Below the pieces are notes generated by a model. It saw only the letters and a list, made by a program, of their open reading frames with translations, was not told the DNA's origin and searched no databases. Both the position numbers and the translations under genes were made by a program. DNA of 64,000 bases from Gnetum montanum (taxonomy: Eukaryota; Streptophyta; Gnetopsida; Gnetales; Gnetaceae): positions 966,125 through 1,030,124 of the forward strand of contig MNCI01023742.1 of NCBI GenBank assembly GCA_015680685.1. Reading direction: 5' to 3'. Within the stretch, counting starts at the first letter, position 1. Every line of letters begins with the position of its first letter. Positions 9,740 through 21,047 of this stretch are shown piece by piece.

Positions 9740-11965
9740 ATCTTCTCCTTCCAACTTAGTTGTGGGGGAGATGGCCATTCATGCTGATTAATCAAAGTGG
9801 CTCCTCAATTTTTATGTTTTTTATTTTTGACCTTTTTTGTTTTACACCATTTTTTTGGTTTACAACATTGTTAGTACATTTTTCTCTTTCTTACATATTT
9901 TACAACTTTTTCTATATTTTACTTTATTTGGTTTGAATTTCTTTTATGTTTTTCTTATGTTTATTTTATCTTGTTTTTCCTTTCTTGCCAATAGGGCATA
10001 GTGCAGGTGTGGCTACTATTGATGCTGGTTTGTACTTAATGTTATTTGATTGCTAATGTCTAAATTCTATCTTTGAATTTGAATGATTGATAACTAAGGC
10101 ATAGTTTCTTTTTCATGGAACAAGTAGTGAGTCCACATCATCTACCCATCCATAAGAACTCTATAGTGTTCCTGGTTTTGGAAATATAAGGTCCCTTTCG
10201 TTCATAAAAATTTAATGAACTTATGACCTCGGTAGTTTCTAAAATTAGAAGAGCTTAAATAGATTGACAAGGGTTTGACTTCAAGGGGAATCAATGCTCT
10301 TTGTACTTTTCTACTCTCTTAAGTGCATGAGTATTTTCATGGATTTCTTACCATTCCATTATTGACTAATAACAAGAAGCTAAATTCTTTGCATGGTGTG
10401 GTTCCCATCCAAAAATCCATAAAAACATAACATTTAAAAAAATAACAACAATGATGGAAATACAAAGTTCATCCCTTGGACTTAATAATGGGCTACAAGC
10501 ATTGGTTATGGGACTAGAAAGAGATGTTACCCATGCCTGAAGGTCCCCTCTAACTAAGGCCCTTTCTCACTTCTTGCTTCTCTTTTCTTTTCTTTAAGGA
10601 ATGGTGAATGATCTATGGGAGCATTCTTGTGTCTTGAGGGGGTGGATTGGTCTAAGAGTATCGATGCAAAGTCATTGGAAGTGGTTGGTTTTGATTTGGA
10701 CTAAGGATGGACTTTGTCGATTTTGATTTGGGCTAAGGATGAACTTTTGTCAGGTCATCTTAACCATAAGATCCACAAGGGATTTCATTCATTATTGCTT
10801 TCCATCATTCACCTCACTGCCAATTTTTCATGGTTTTATTTAATATCTTAGTTTGATGTGTCAAAATTCTTAGGTAAGTTCTTACAAGATTTAGTCCTTA
10901 ACTTTCCACAACCATTAATCAATCATGGGGCCCATGGACTACTTGGTTTGAAAGAATGTATGGGCATTAAGGGCATGAGCCTACTTTGGGGAGGACCCAC
11001 TTGCATACCTTTTGGTTGGGTTAGTTAAGTTTCCTATCCTTAGGCATTTTCGCGATCAAATGCTTTATGTGACCCATCAGTGACATCTAATTGTGCACTT
11101 CTTCACAATGTATTCTAATGATAAACTCTCTTTGTTGTGAATTATCTAACCCTCTTCAAGCATTTCATCATGTTCATGGCTTTTTTGGCTTTCTAAGAAC
11201 TTCACGTTGTGTTAAAAACTCTTTTTTTCCCTTATCTTTAATATTGAGAATTTTTAGAGCCCAGAACATTCCTAAGCCCATCACTTTCAAATTGCTTGTC
11301 TGATTTACCTTGTTTTTCAATCCTACCACTATCAGAGGTACGCTCTATGTCATGGGGGCCACCTTTTGGGATGAAAATTTTTCTAACTCCCACAAAGGTT
11401 TAACTAATGAATTAACTTTAAAATTATCAATTTATGAAAGTTAAACCCTTCCAAAAAACTTTGGTGACCTTATTAATCAAATAATATTAAAATAATCAAT
11501 TTGCCATAGTCATAACTTATCCAAGTGTAATGACCCATGGAGAGAAGGTACCTATATGTTATAAGTTACACATGACACATTAATCCTTGATTTTTTTTTT
11601 GATCATAGATGACACCAAAAAGGAAAGCATGGATTAGAAGTGGGACTATTCCAACTGAGGAATAAGCAGCCTAGAATTGGAAGGGGATAATAGCTTGAAT
11701 AATCCCTAGAGTAGGTAGCTAGAACCCATGCAATGAGACCTCTTTGGAACCATTTGATCTCTTTGTCATCTTTAAGCTACTAGAGGGGTTTGGATGTAAA
11801 TTTTTGCTAGGGAGTTCACTCTTCTTATCATGAACATGAAATTTTTTAAAAGATTGTAACTTTGTACACTTAGTCAGTCAGTTAAGCAATAGTCCCATAC
11901 CTTCCCAATGTTTTGTAAGGAACTTATTACTTCTCTTGTTCACTCAAGGATGAGTTTCATTCAAT
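9740..11965 (+). other. 3' non-coding zone of element A with family-conserved block
   Basis: No gene or env-like frame is visible. It opens with AGTTGTGGGGGAGAT at 9758-9772 just after pol. Blocks shared with the two sister copies include CTTTGCATGGTGTGGTTCCC (10387), CTCTAACTAAGGCCCTTTCT (about 10547) and GGGCATGAGCCTACTTTGGG (10971), followed by GAGGACCCACT. T-rich runs at 9800-9980 separate pol from these blocks. Confidence 0.6.
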
Positions 11966-11975
11966 CATGGGGGTA
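11966..11975 (+). other. Polypurine tract of element A
   Basis: CATGGGGGTA lies immediately before the LTR start TGATGAATC. The identical string precedes the LTR at 37098, and its reverse complement (one change) adjoins the LTR at 39740. It would prime plus-strand DNA synthesis. Confidence 0.7.
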
Positions 11976-12805
11976 TGATGAATCGTATTTTGTCAAGCCC
12001 CAATATTAGACCCCATATAGCAATGTTGGATATCTGATATTGCAGGATGTGTGCCAGCCAATAAATGTAGCACTTGGATGCATGATTCATTCAGATTTTT
12101 CATTAGTTGTAGTGAAGTTCTTGTAGTTTGTTTTCTTCAAAGTTAGAATATTTTCTGAGTGCCTATAGTAGGAGTTAAAAGAGTGTATGGATCTTTATTC
12201 GAGCACTGATGTACTTGAGCACCTTAGTGTGAACGGTAATCAAGATGAGCTTTCTTGATCAAACCTTGCAGCACTTGGACTATATTAATGTTTGCTCATG
12301 CATTTATTATTCAAGCACTTTATTTTAATGCATTTTAATTAAAAAATTAATATCGATTAAATAATGATTAATTAATATACATAAGTATGATCACTTTGAG
12401 CATACGTTAACACTTGATAACCTCAATAGTGCCCAACGCTTGGTAACCCAGTGGTGTTGAAACGTGTTTAGGATGTGTACGATAAGTGGGGATGGATGCT
12501 TATGTTAGGATTAGCTAAAAATTATATTAGTTAATAGATTAATTAAACCTTTAAATACTTTGTTTCTAGCTCTTAGGTGACTAAACCCTAAAAGATAAAA
12601 ATGATAAAAATCATATGCCTCAATTACACTTAACCATACATTTGCACTTCACAAGTGGAACTGGGAAGAAAACGATTGCAACGGTTAGATTTACCTCCTA
12701 AACCCAGTGTACTTAAAAATGTAAAGTCTTTGGAATTCAACCAAATTGTTGAGTGAATGCTAATGATTTGTATGGTTGGGTGTATGGTATACTTGCTGCT
12801 CATTA
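11976..12805 (+). repeat. 3' LTR of element A (~830 bp)
   Basis: It starts TGATGAATCG after the polypurine tract and ends ..GCTGCTCATTA, a decayed form of the family end CTCATCA. The 3' part contains TTGTATGGTTGGGTGTATGG, matching the TCGTATGGTTGAGTGTAGGG end of the LTR at 37.1-37.9 kb. GATATC/GATATTG motifs lie near 12025-12047. Confidence 0.7.
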
Positions 12806-13039
12806 GTGGCATTGCATATAATTCCAAATAAATTCACTACAGAAATATCAAATCCACTAAAAAAATTAGATGTATTGAAAAAACATCAAAATCCCTTACC
12901 ATCACCTATGCACATGTAAGTTAAGAGGTTCTCAACAAAATTAAACAACACAAGCTTATTAATTGAAAAGCCAAAACAATTTCTAATCGAGGTATGGCTA
13001 CAATGAGTTGGAAAAGCAATGATCTTTTTAAAAGAAAGA
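12806..13039. other. AT-rich spacer, no gene seen
   Basis: A short flank between two elements. The piece at about 12836-12870 (GAAATATCAAATCCACTAAA) resembles 31262-31300, so it may be a fragment of an uncharacterised repeat. Confidence 0.4.
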
Positions 13040-13044
13040 CGTAG
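13040..13044 (+). repeat. Left target-site duplication CGTAG
   Basis: Five bases before the left LTR (13045). The right partner at 19569-19573 is TGTAG, one C/T change apart. Confidence 0.65.
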
Positions 13045-13626
13045 TGTGAGAGATGTTCCAAGATGGTGGTTCTCCTGGGCTCTCCCCATGGTTCAGGGGC
13101 AATGAAACACTTTGAGGCACCCTCGGGTGACTCTCAAGTGTTAGAAAATCTACCTCGGCTTGGTGGTACCAAGCTAGCAATAGGACACCCTCCTGTTGTA
13201 ACTCTCTTCTAAGTCCTCTTCATTCCACCCTCACCATGGAGAACTACATGGCCCTGATTCTATGATGGTCATAGATATGTAGGTAGTCAAGACTGGATTG
13301 TTTTGGTGCAGTGCCATGCCTCACATTGTACTAGATTGTGAGTGGTCTGGGGATGAGACACCATCTCTTGTAGTTGCATTGTTTCCCCTCCCACCATTGT
13401 TGTCTACAAGGTTGTTTGTGTGCTTATTTGCCTGGTCCTTATTTTGGAGTTGGTTATCTGCTGTGAGGTGCATTGCCATATATGATAAGAAGCTATGTTT
13501 CTACTTGCACTCACTCTTGAGTTGCTTTCTTGCTTGAGGCATATTCCCTAGGTCTTTCACCCCAGATCCATTAGATCTTAGTGAATTCCTTGGGGTGCCA
13601 GACAATGTTGGGGCAATGTTGTTACA
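13045..13626 (+). repeat. Left LTR of the LARD-like element
   Basis: Starts TGTGAGAGATGTTCC and ends GGCAATGTTGTTACA. It aligns from end to end with 18988-19568. Confidence 0.9.
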
Positions 13627-13628
13627 GA

Positions 13629-13640
13629 TGGTATTAAAGC
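13629..13640 (+). other. Decayed tRNA-Met primer-binding site
   Basis: TGGTATTAAAGC, two bases after the LTR end. The standard plant site TGGTATCAGAGC differs by one C-to-T and one G-to-A change. Confidence 0.65.
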
Positions 13641-16600
13641 ATTTTTGAAATTGTGTTGTGATATGCATGTGCTCTTTGGTTGTGTTACTTCATTGAGGTT
13701 GTTCGATTAATGGTCCCTTTGGATTGATACCTAGATAATCTAGGATCATATCCTTATATATTCTTTGAAGAGTTGCCTTATGGCAATGTTCTACGCTCTT
13801 CATGAGGGGATAGATGTTAAATTGTGAGAAACTGATGTATGTTGCTCTCCTTGAGGATGTAAACGATTACGTTATGGTGATGTCCTCCACTTGTTTACTT
13901 GTGGTTGGACTAGATATGATTGTATGTGAAATGGTAGAGAGGAGCTCTCATCTCTGGTGTCTAGTGATTCATCTAGGATGAATTAGACCAAGTCTCTGCT
14001 TCGGTTTCCACCCAGATGACATGTTTCAAGATGAAATTTGTTAAATTGTGCAGGATAGGATATCCTTGCACTCCCACTCACCCTAGATATAGTGAGTATG
14101 GGAAAATACAAATTGGGACAAGATGGTTCCCAGGTACCTTAGGATGGAGGACCTTCGAACATGTGCTTTTGTTGAGCCTTGTTCTAGGTGGATTAAGACA
14201 GTTGCTGGTAGACTTCGTACGTTCGTGCTTGCGATTGTATGCTTGTCTATTTGTGTATGCATGTCTTCTTGGTTGCGCTTTCAAATTTTGCATGTGTGTT
14301 ATCTTCGTTGTATCTATTGTTCATAATGCAAGGCTTAGTGTTCTACGCGGTATGATGACTTGTTGTTGGGAATGTTAAGGATGCATTTTGAGGCCATTTT
14401 TGCCATCCCAAAGCCAAATGTTTGTTGTCTTGTTTGACAACTTCTTATGCATGAGGCATGATTGCCCTTGTTGTTGATCTTTGCGAGTTGTGCTCCCTTG
14501 TTTGAGCTAGTTGTGTTGCCCTTAGGTTTGTGGCATCACTCTTTTGATTGGTGACATTTATTGGTGACTTTGATTTCAAGACTACTAGTGTGGATCATCG
14601 TATTGTAGGTTCTTGTTGAGACTACACCTCTTTTGATGAGAGTCTTTCTTGTGGACACATCCTCCATGATGTTGCTCGTTGTTGCAAGAATTGGTTTTAT
14701 GCAGATTTGTTGTTGGCTAGACCTTGGTCCTCCACCTTATTTTTGAGCTGAGATGATGATTCTCTATTGCCCATGACTCTTATGATTGTGTTGAGATTTT
14801 GATCCTAGTTGAAACTAGTGTTAGTGGCTGGGAATGATTGTTGTATATAAATCTTGGAATTTTGAGAGTGTGCTAGCTCTCTCTGGGTGTGCCTCATGAT
14901 GAAATCATTTGTTTGAGTGTATCTAATTGATCCATCAATGTTTTTCATGATTGATCTCTATGCATGTTGCTGAGGTCTTGCTTTTTATGATGTTGCAAGA
15001 GTGATATTACTCTATTATATGATCATGCTTGTTGGTTGTGTATGAGGCTGATGTGTTGATTGTGTTCCTGCTAACTTTGTTTCTGAGCTTTTGTCTCAGT
15101 GTTTACAGCTAGCACATGTACAAAGATGTAGCCAATGGTGACCTCAATTGATTCTGTGAGCACTATGTCTATGGGAAAGATATGTGCTCTTGAGACCTTC
15201 ATGAACTGATTATTTGGTCTCAAAATCCCAACATTGGGTTGTGGATTTATCAGTCCCTTGGCTATGATGATTCAATAGGTACATTATGATTTGTTTGCCT
15301 CTCTATGCTGGGTGAGCACTAATAGTGGATGGTGATCTATCCTAGACCCTACAGATATTGGGCTAGTAGATGGCATGAAATGGTATCCTTGGCCATGCCG
15401 GATACTGATGGCCCAGGAGTGGCCAATGCATTGAGGTCCCACTTTGGCAGGTGGTGGATACTCAGTTGGCATGTTTCATTATTCGATCATTGCGTTTGTG
15501 TCCCAAATTATTTTTGTTCGATGACAATCAGGCAGTGGGTTCAGTGTGATGGTTGATCATGTATGTTTTGAGATAGTGGTGTAGTGTGACAGATGGTCAT
15601 TTATGCTTCATGATAGAGATAGGTTTTTCTTAGAACAACATGGTTCTTTCATGGTATGCCCCTGGTGGCCTAAATCCTTCAGCCTAGGATGGGCTTGGAT
15701 AGTTCATCCTATAGCCTTCTAGGCCCAGGTAGCATTCCAAAATACCATGTATGTTCCCATTAAAATGTATTCCTATCCTTGGGTGTGTGAAATGTATCCT
15801 TGTGATTTTCTCAATTTGATAGTATGTACTCAAAAGTGCTAGATATATTGCCCTATGTGACTCAGTTGTCTCCTTGTTGTAGGCCTATGCCACACCCTAT
15901 GACAAGGCCAAGCTTGATGTATGGTGTTTTCCTAGTGCTTGTTTTGAAGCGCCCTTGTTATATGTTGTAAACAACCTTTGTGCCTTGATGTATAATTTTT
16001 CTGAAAACCTCATGGGAAATTCTTTAGTTGTGATATGGTGTTGTAACGAATGGACCAGGGCATGTCCTTACCCATTGTGCTCTTGAATTGGTGCCATGTG
16101 TTCTTGGTGATGTTGGCATGCCTGAATGGTGTGTGCTTTGGTGAATGTCCTTGAGACAGGACAAATCTTGGGAACACTTTCTCTTGTGTTCCTAGATTGG
16201 CAAAGATCTTATCCATAGATGATCGATGGTGGTATGTAGCTTGAAATACAAACAAATTGGTTTGATGTGCTTGATCTTGATAACGGGTGGTTCACTGTGG
16301 CCATGTGAATTACAATGGCAGACTGAAATTCAAATCAATGTGATGCTACGATGTCTAGTGGTGGATTTGAGTTGAGTTTTGGGTATTGACACCTAGACTT
16401 CCTCTTCCATGCTGGATGTGATTGTGGGGTAGTTGTGCAAATGTTGGGATGACGGTTCATCCTTGAATAAATGATGTTACAGTTACAAAAATTGTGACTT
16501 CTCCTAGTGGCCTTGCTTGGTGGGCTAGAATGTGCTCGAAAATCCTTGAGCTTATGCTCTCATAATTGGGGGCTTCTAGTGCTTTGTTGTTGATGGCGTG

Positions 16601-18974
16601 TTCTCACGATTGATTGCTTTTGACTCTTCTAAGGGCTATGATGCACTCTCATGGCTTGGGACTTATTGGTGCTTTCGTTGAACATGGTGTGATTTCGTGA
16701 CTGGGAGCTCATTGTGCCTAACAGGCTATGGTGTTGTGTCGAATCTCCCTGTGTACTCTGTTGTTTAGGTACAATGATGTATAACATTGTCTCTCCCTAA
16801 TGTATTGTCACATGTCCTTTGTGTAATGTTAATTCATGTTGATGTCCTCACCTCCCTGGTGGGATAGCAGAGTTGAGCATGATATTACTTGGCAAATCTT
16901 TAATTCTATGAGGGGTCATTCTCCATTTCGATGGATGCCCTCTTCAGTTCCTGAAATAATAAGGTAGGTGGTATTGAGATGGTTGTTTCCTATTTGGGAC
17001 CTAGAAGCACTTGATATTCAGGACTTGTTCCTAGCAATGGGCCCATGTTTGTGAACTCGTGGGGCTTGTTTGTAGAGACAGAATGTTTTTACCCTAGTGA
17101 AATTCATGAAACCTCCTTTGTGATGCTGTGTTGTTGATGTAAATTAAAGGTACATATTTCTCTTCTTGTAAGCAAGGCATGATCTTATGTACTCTCTTTG
17201 TTTTGGGGGCTCCAGAGGAACTTGTTGGGGTTCTTTGGTAGACCACCCTTATTGTAAACCCTTTGGGGATGAATCGTGTAGTGTTTTAAGTTGTAACTAA
17301 TGTTGGTGAAGCCCATTCCTTGTAAAACTATCTTGAGGACCTAGTCCTCCTATGGGAAAAATATTGTTGTTGACTTGTGTCTATTGTTTGGGTTGAATGA
17401 TAATAGGTAGTGGTGCGGCCTTGTCCATCACAATTGATGTAAATGAGCTTGACTGGGATGTATGAAACAAAAATCCATATCTCCCAAGATGAAATAGGAA
17501 TCCCTCCTAATAAAATTTTAAAGGGATGAACTCTTTGGCGTCTTAAGTTATTCTCAAGGTGAAATTGAATTTGGGTAAGACTTGTGAACCCATGTCTTCC
17601 CTCAGTTGGTGACAGTTTGACAATATGGTTTTGTTGGCTATGTGGACTACTTGGGCGTGTATTATGGGTAAGGTGTAGCTGGGTTGCTATACTATGGAAG
17701 AAACCTCCCAAAGAGGATCCTTCCTTCAAGTGCAAAAATCTAATGAAAGGTGTTGATCATGAGACTAGCAGTCATTCTTGATACGATGTGGAAATTCAAA
17801 TTCTAGGAACCTTGATGTTCCTTGGAGAATTCATGATCTAGTTGCTCTCAAAGGTGACTCTATATTCTTTCCTGAACCTAGTGTTCAGAAAATGGTGCTT
17901 GTCCCTTAACTTGGAGTGGGAAGGATAGCTTGTATGTTGCAAGTGCGGTTGATCCTTCTCCTTGAACAGGATATTATCGTTGCATTCGAGGATGTGCTTA
18001 CAGTTGACATGAGACGTGTGTATGAAGGATTGTCATGGGGTTGATTGCCCAACAGATCCTCCACTTGTTCTAACATTCGAGCAGGCATTCTTGATGTTGG
18101 ACAATTGCAAAATTTGTTGATGACAGTTTGGGCTTGTTCTCTGATAGCCTCTTGGAGAAGTTTCCAAATAGATTTTGGATCTTCTCTCTTGTTGTTGTAA
18201 TGGAATACTGTGGGGTGGTGAATTGAGGTATGTGATGTTGGTGTCTGTGGACAGCAAGGTCAAGCTTAAAAGATTTTCCCTTGTACCTTGTTTGGAAGGG
18301 AGAACATGCTTGACTTCCTTCATACTAGCTTGAACAAACATGATGAAAAAAAAAATGTGCATGGCACAAATGCACGTGAAATCAGTGCTTAGATGGTTGC
18401 ACTGGTGAGACCCCATGGGTCTGGATGTGAGTAGCAGAACATGAAGTTCTGGCAAAGCATGAGTTGCTTGCAGAGACATGGCTCTTTTGGAGCATGTCCT
18501 CCCTCTTGGTTTGATGTTCCCAAGTCCCTCACCATGGGTAGTGGCCCTGGTGAGCCCTCAAAATCGATGATAAAAAAAAAATTGATGGGTGCTGAGATGC
18601 CATTCACAAAGGAACTTGACGGGACTTGTGGAAGAGGAGTCTTCTTGCATACGTATGGGTCTACGCAAGAAGATATGTCTCTAGACCCTAAGAAGGGACG
18701 GATCTAGGGACACCTTAGTGACATTGGCCCTTTGGGTTGGACTACTCCCGCTTGTTATAGAGTTGGGAAGTCTTTTGGCTTCCTCCAAGTGCCCCTTGTG
18801 TTTCATGCAAGGCATTGGATGGAAGGACATATTAGGTGTTGGGGTTGGTACCTTTCTTCAAGCCTGGCATTAGATGAGCTGATGAATCCCCGAAGTTGAC
18901 GGAGTTCCAAACGCATACTTGAAGTGTACTCTTAAAGCTATCCTAGGCTTCGCTCCGAGGACGTTGCTTCTTTG
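13641..18974 (+). other. Non-coding interior of the LARD-like element
   Basis: TG-rich on the plus strand. The longest open frames (minus 17328-17735 and 18033-18479, plus 14016-14378) have no recognisable domain and no conserved partner in the window, so I do not call them genes. Confidence 0.6.
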
Positions 18975-18986
18975 TGTGGGGGAGGA
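18975..18986 (+). other. Polypurine tract of the LARD-like element
   Basis: TGTGGGGGAGGA ends one base before the right LTR, fixing the plus orientation. Confidence 0.65.
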
Positions 18987-18987
18987 T

Positions 18988-19568
18988 TGTGAGAGATGTG
19001 CCAGGGTGGTGGTTCTCCTAGGCTTTCCCCATGGTTCGGGGGCCATGGAACACTTTGAGGTGCCCTCGGGTGACTCTCAAGTGTTAGAAAACCCACACTG
19101 GCTTGACGGTACCAAGTTAGCAACAGGACACCCTCTTGTTGTAACTCTCTTCTAAGTCCTCTTCATTCCACCCTCACCGTGGAGAACTACATGGCCTTGA
19201 TTCTACGATAGTCGTAGATATGTAGGCAACCAAGACTGGATAGTTTTGGTGTAGTGCCACACCTCATCTTGTATTAGATCGTGAGTGGTTTGGGGGTGAG
19301 GCACCATCTCTTGTAGGTGCATCGTTTCCCCTCCCATCGATGTTGTCTACAAGGTTGTTTGTGTGCTTGTTTGTCTGGTCCTTGTTTTGGAGTTGGTTAT
19401 CTGCCATGAGGTGCATTGCCATATATGATAAGAAGCTATGTTTCTGCTTGCACTCACTCTTGAGTTGCTTGCTTGCTTGAGGTGTATTCCCCAGGTCTTC
19501 TGCCCCAGATCCATTAGATCTTAGTGAATTCCTTGGGGTGCTGGACAACGTTAGGGCAACGTTGTTAC
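18988..19568 (+). repeat. Right LTR of the LARD-like element
   Basis: Starts TGTGAGAGATGTGCC and ends GGCAACGTTGTTACA; partner of 13045-13626. It keeps more CG dinucleotides than the left copy at sites that differ. Confidence 0.9.
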
Positions 19569-19573
19569 ATGTA
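19569..19573 (+). repeat. Right target-site duplication TGTAG
   Basis: Partner of CGTAG at 13040-13044. Confidence 0.65.
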
Positions 19574-20060
19574 GAGTGTAAATAAATAGCACTTGTCAAG
19601 AAAAATATAACAAGAAGCCTAAGAAGGAAAGTTACAACCCATAACTCAATATCTCGTGTCTGAAAAATACTATTGCCAACATATGCTTCTACACGTGTGT
19701 GTATATTATATATATATGTTCTAGATGGTGTTGTCTGTTTTCAAAACTCTTAGTTAAGTTGTTATTTTCTAGTCCTTTAAATCCCTAATTACACCCGCCT
19801 ACCTTTTATCTATGTATATTCTGTATACATCCAGTCTCTTGGTCTCTTCTTATATTTCTCTTTCCTTTTTGAATTCTTAACAGGTTTTTAATCGTCCACC
19901 TCGGGTATTAATTCCTACGAATTCAACGCTTACGGTGATAGACTGTATTTTCAAATTGGGGACCGATAGATAGACATTCAGAATTCAGTGCAGCAATTTT
20001 TGCCGCGCTGTGTTTACGTCAAAAGAAAAGCAGCTGACACCGAGGAAATCGGTCGTAGCC
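19574..20060 (+). other. Upstream region of the LisH-like exon
   Basis: AT-rich to about 19890 (a TA run at 19707-19722), then richer in CG from about 19900. From about 20028 a second phase stays open to about 20170 and reads FTENRRKKKKPKRTDEDEYE, very like the FTENQKKRKSKRKDEN that starts the next exon unit. The coding repeat may therefore begin before the Met at 20104, with a phase change between copies. No clear TATA box was found. Confidence 0.35.
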
Positions 20061-20103
20061 TTCACAGAGAATCGGAGGAAGAAGAAAAAGCCGAAAAGGA
20101 CTG

Positions 20104-20510
20104 ATGAGGACGAATATGAAGGTAGGGATATTTTTCACAGAGAATCAGAAGAAGAGGAAGTCAAAGCGAAAGGATGAGAATAACAAAAATGAGGTTAACG
20201 ATATTTGCCACAGCGAACCACAGAATCGGAAGGAGACGTCGAAAAGTAAAAAGATAGATGAGGCAGGTGAGGCCAGCAGCGATATTTGTCAGAACGAACA
20301 AGCAGAGAAGAAGAAGTCGAAAAGAGAGGAGAAAAACGAGGAGAGCGAAGTTAGCGACGTTACTTACAGCAAACCGGAGAATCAAGAAAAGTCGAAAAGG
20401 AAAGGGAGAAAAGAACGGGCAAACCGGTTGTTGCTAGGAGAGTTGATAGCAGAGTTTTTCAGGAGGCGTTGTTACGAAAAGTCATTGTCAGCTTTCATCG
20501 CAGAAACTCA
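20104..20510 (+). CDS. First exon of a Lys/Glu-rich LisH-motif protein
   Basis: I do not recognise the exact gene. Residues 1-100 are highly charged, with repeated blocks of the type K-K-K-S-K-R-(K/E)-(D/E)-E followed by V-(N/S)-D-(I/V). The last 30 residues, LLLGELIAEFFRRRCYEKSL followed by SAFIAETQ, fit the LIS1-homology (LisH) dimerisation motif: L..LI.eFl.r..ye.SL..F..E. A splice donor CA|GTGAGT follows at 20511, so the TGA just after is intronic. Known proteins combining LisH with Lys/Ser-rich repeats include nucleolar Nopp140/NOLC1-type phosphoproteins; a nuclear or nucleolar scaffold role is an inference. Start is uncertain: 20104 is the first Met in this phase, after an in-frame stop at 20056. 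Whether the gene is alive is unknown because later exons are damaged. Confidence 0.5.
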
Positions 20511-20745
20511 GTGAGTAGGTTTTTCATTTCGTTCTTGTATCTGCAGCCAAATTTTACAATCAACATGATTTTGAGTGCTAGTTGCGGAGCTAGATTTTTA
20601 AATCTTGTTGTTGCCATAAGGCGAAGTCACCGCTGTTCTTAATACATTATTTTATGCCATTTTGTTAACGTCGGTAGGGTTCTGTATTTGACAATGATTT
20701 GTCCTTTCCTAACCTATTTTGATTGTTACTGCTTATATATTACAG

Positions 20746-20813
20746 GAGGTCAGTGACCATTCGCAAGAGATTACACTCGAAGAAATCTTTCATCATCACC
20801 TTAGCAAAAGATT
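20746..20813 (+). CDS. Second exon of the LisH-motif gene
   Basis: Acceptor TATATATTACAG at 20734-20745 and donor GTAAGT at 20814-20819 flank 68 bases. Joined to the first exon through a split CA|G codon, the phase stays open and gives a basic tail (RSVTIRKRLHSKKSF...). The 235-bp intron is T-rich and plant-like. The exon ends with one extra base, and I found no third exon that continues the phase cleanly. Confidence 0.45.
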
Positions 20814-20959
20814 GTAAGTTTTTAAGCTCTATTTTATTGCTAATGAGTAATTGCGTAGCCATTTTTGAATTAACTCGTTCATGGCTTCTGTATTAAAGTT
20901 CTGGAGCTGACTTGTCTAGATTTAGAAATAGAATTTGAAAGTTTCATCATCATCATAAT

Positions 20960-21047
20960 CTTGAAGAAATCATTTAGCATCACCTTAGCAAGAGATTCTA
21001 AGTTTTTAAAGTTCTATTTTATTGCTCATAAGTAATTGCATAGCTAT
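20960..21047 (+). repeat. Tandem copy of exon 2 and its donor region
   Basis: TTGAAGAAATC...ATCACCTTAGCAAGAGATTC repeats 20777-20865 with changes. The donor GTAAGT has become CTAAGT, so this copy should not splice. Confidence 0.65.

Larger units (their letters stand above)
6660..12805 (+). mobile_element. Athila-like Ty3/gypsy element A, 3' half
   Basis: Plus-strand order is post-protease linker, reverse transcriptase, RNase H, integrase, long non-coding zone, polypurine tract and 3' LTR. The 5' LTR, gag and protease are absent; the sequence starts abruptly at about 6660 where the minus-strand Tat/Ogre-like element ends, which fits an insertion of that element into this one. Relationship to the copies at 32.9-37.9 and 38.9-48.9 kb is shown by the shared linker motif CMEP, the shared 3' block and the shared LTR ends. 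The Athila lineage is inferred from the tRNA-Asp primer site of the sister copy and from the gag box of the copy at 33 kb. Confidence 0.75.
13045..19568 (+). mobile_element. Non-autonomous LTR element (LARD-like), 6,524 bp
   Basis: Two direct repeats of 582 and 581 bp begin TGTGAGAGATG and end GTTACA. The left LTR is followed by a decayed initiator-tRNA-Met primer site and the right one preceded by TGTGGGGGAGGA, so the element reads plus. Five-base flanks CGTAG/TGTAG support a real insertion. By eye I count about 62 differences between the LTRs (roughly 89% identity), mostly transitions, so it is old. The 5.3-kb interior shows no gag, protease, RT, RNase H or integrase motif on either strand. 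This fits a large retrotransposon derivative that relied on enzymes made elsewhere; total decay of a coding copia or gypsy interior is the alternative. Confidence 0.85.

Noticed and set aside
14016-14378. Plus-strand open frame of 120 codons in the LARD-like interior
   Set aside because: No motif, Cys/Leu-rich from TG-rich DNA, and overlapped by an antisense frame; no support for coding.
20161-20385. Minus-strand hydrophobic frame resembling membrane segments
   Set aside because: It is the complement of the lysine-rich exon (AAG/AAA read as CTT/TTT), not a gene.
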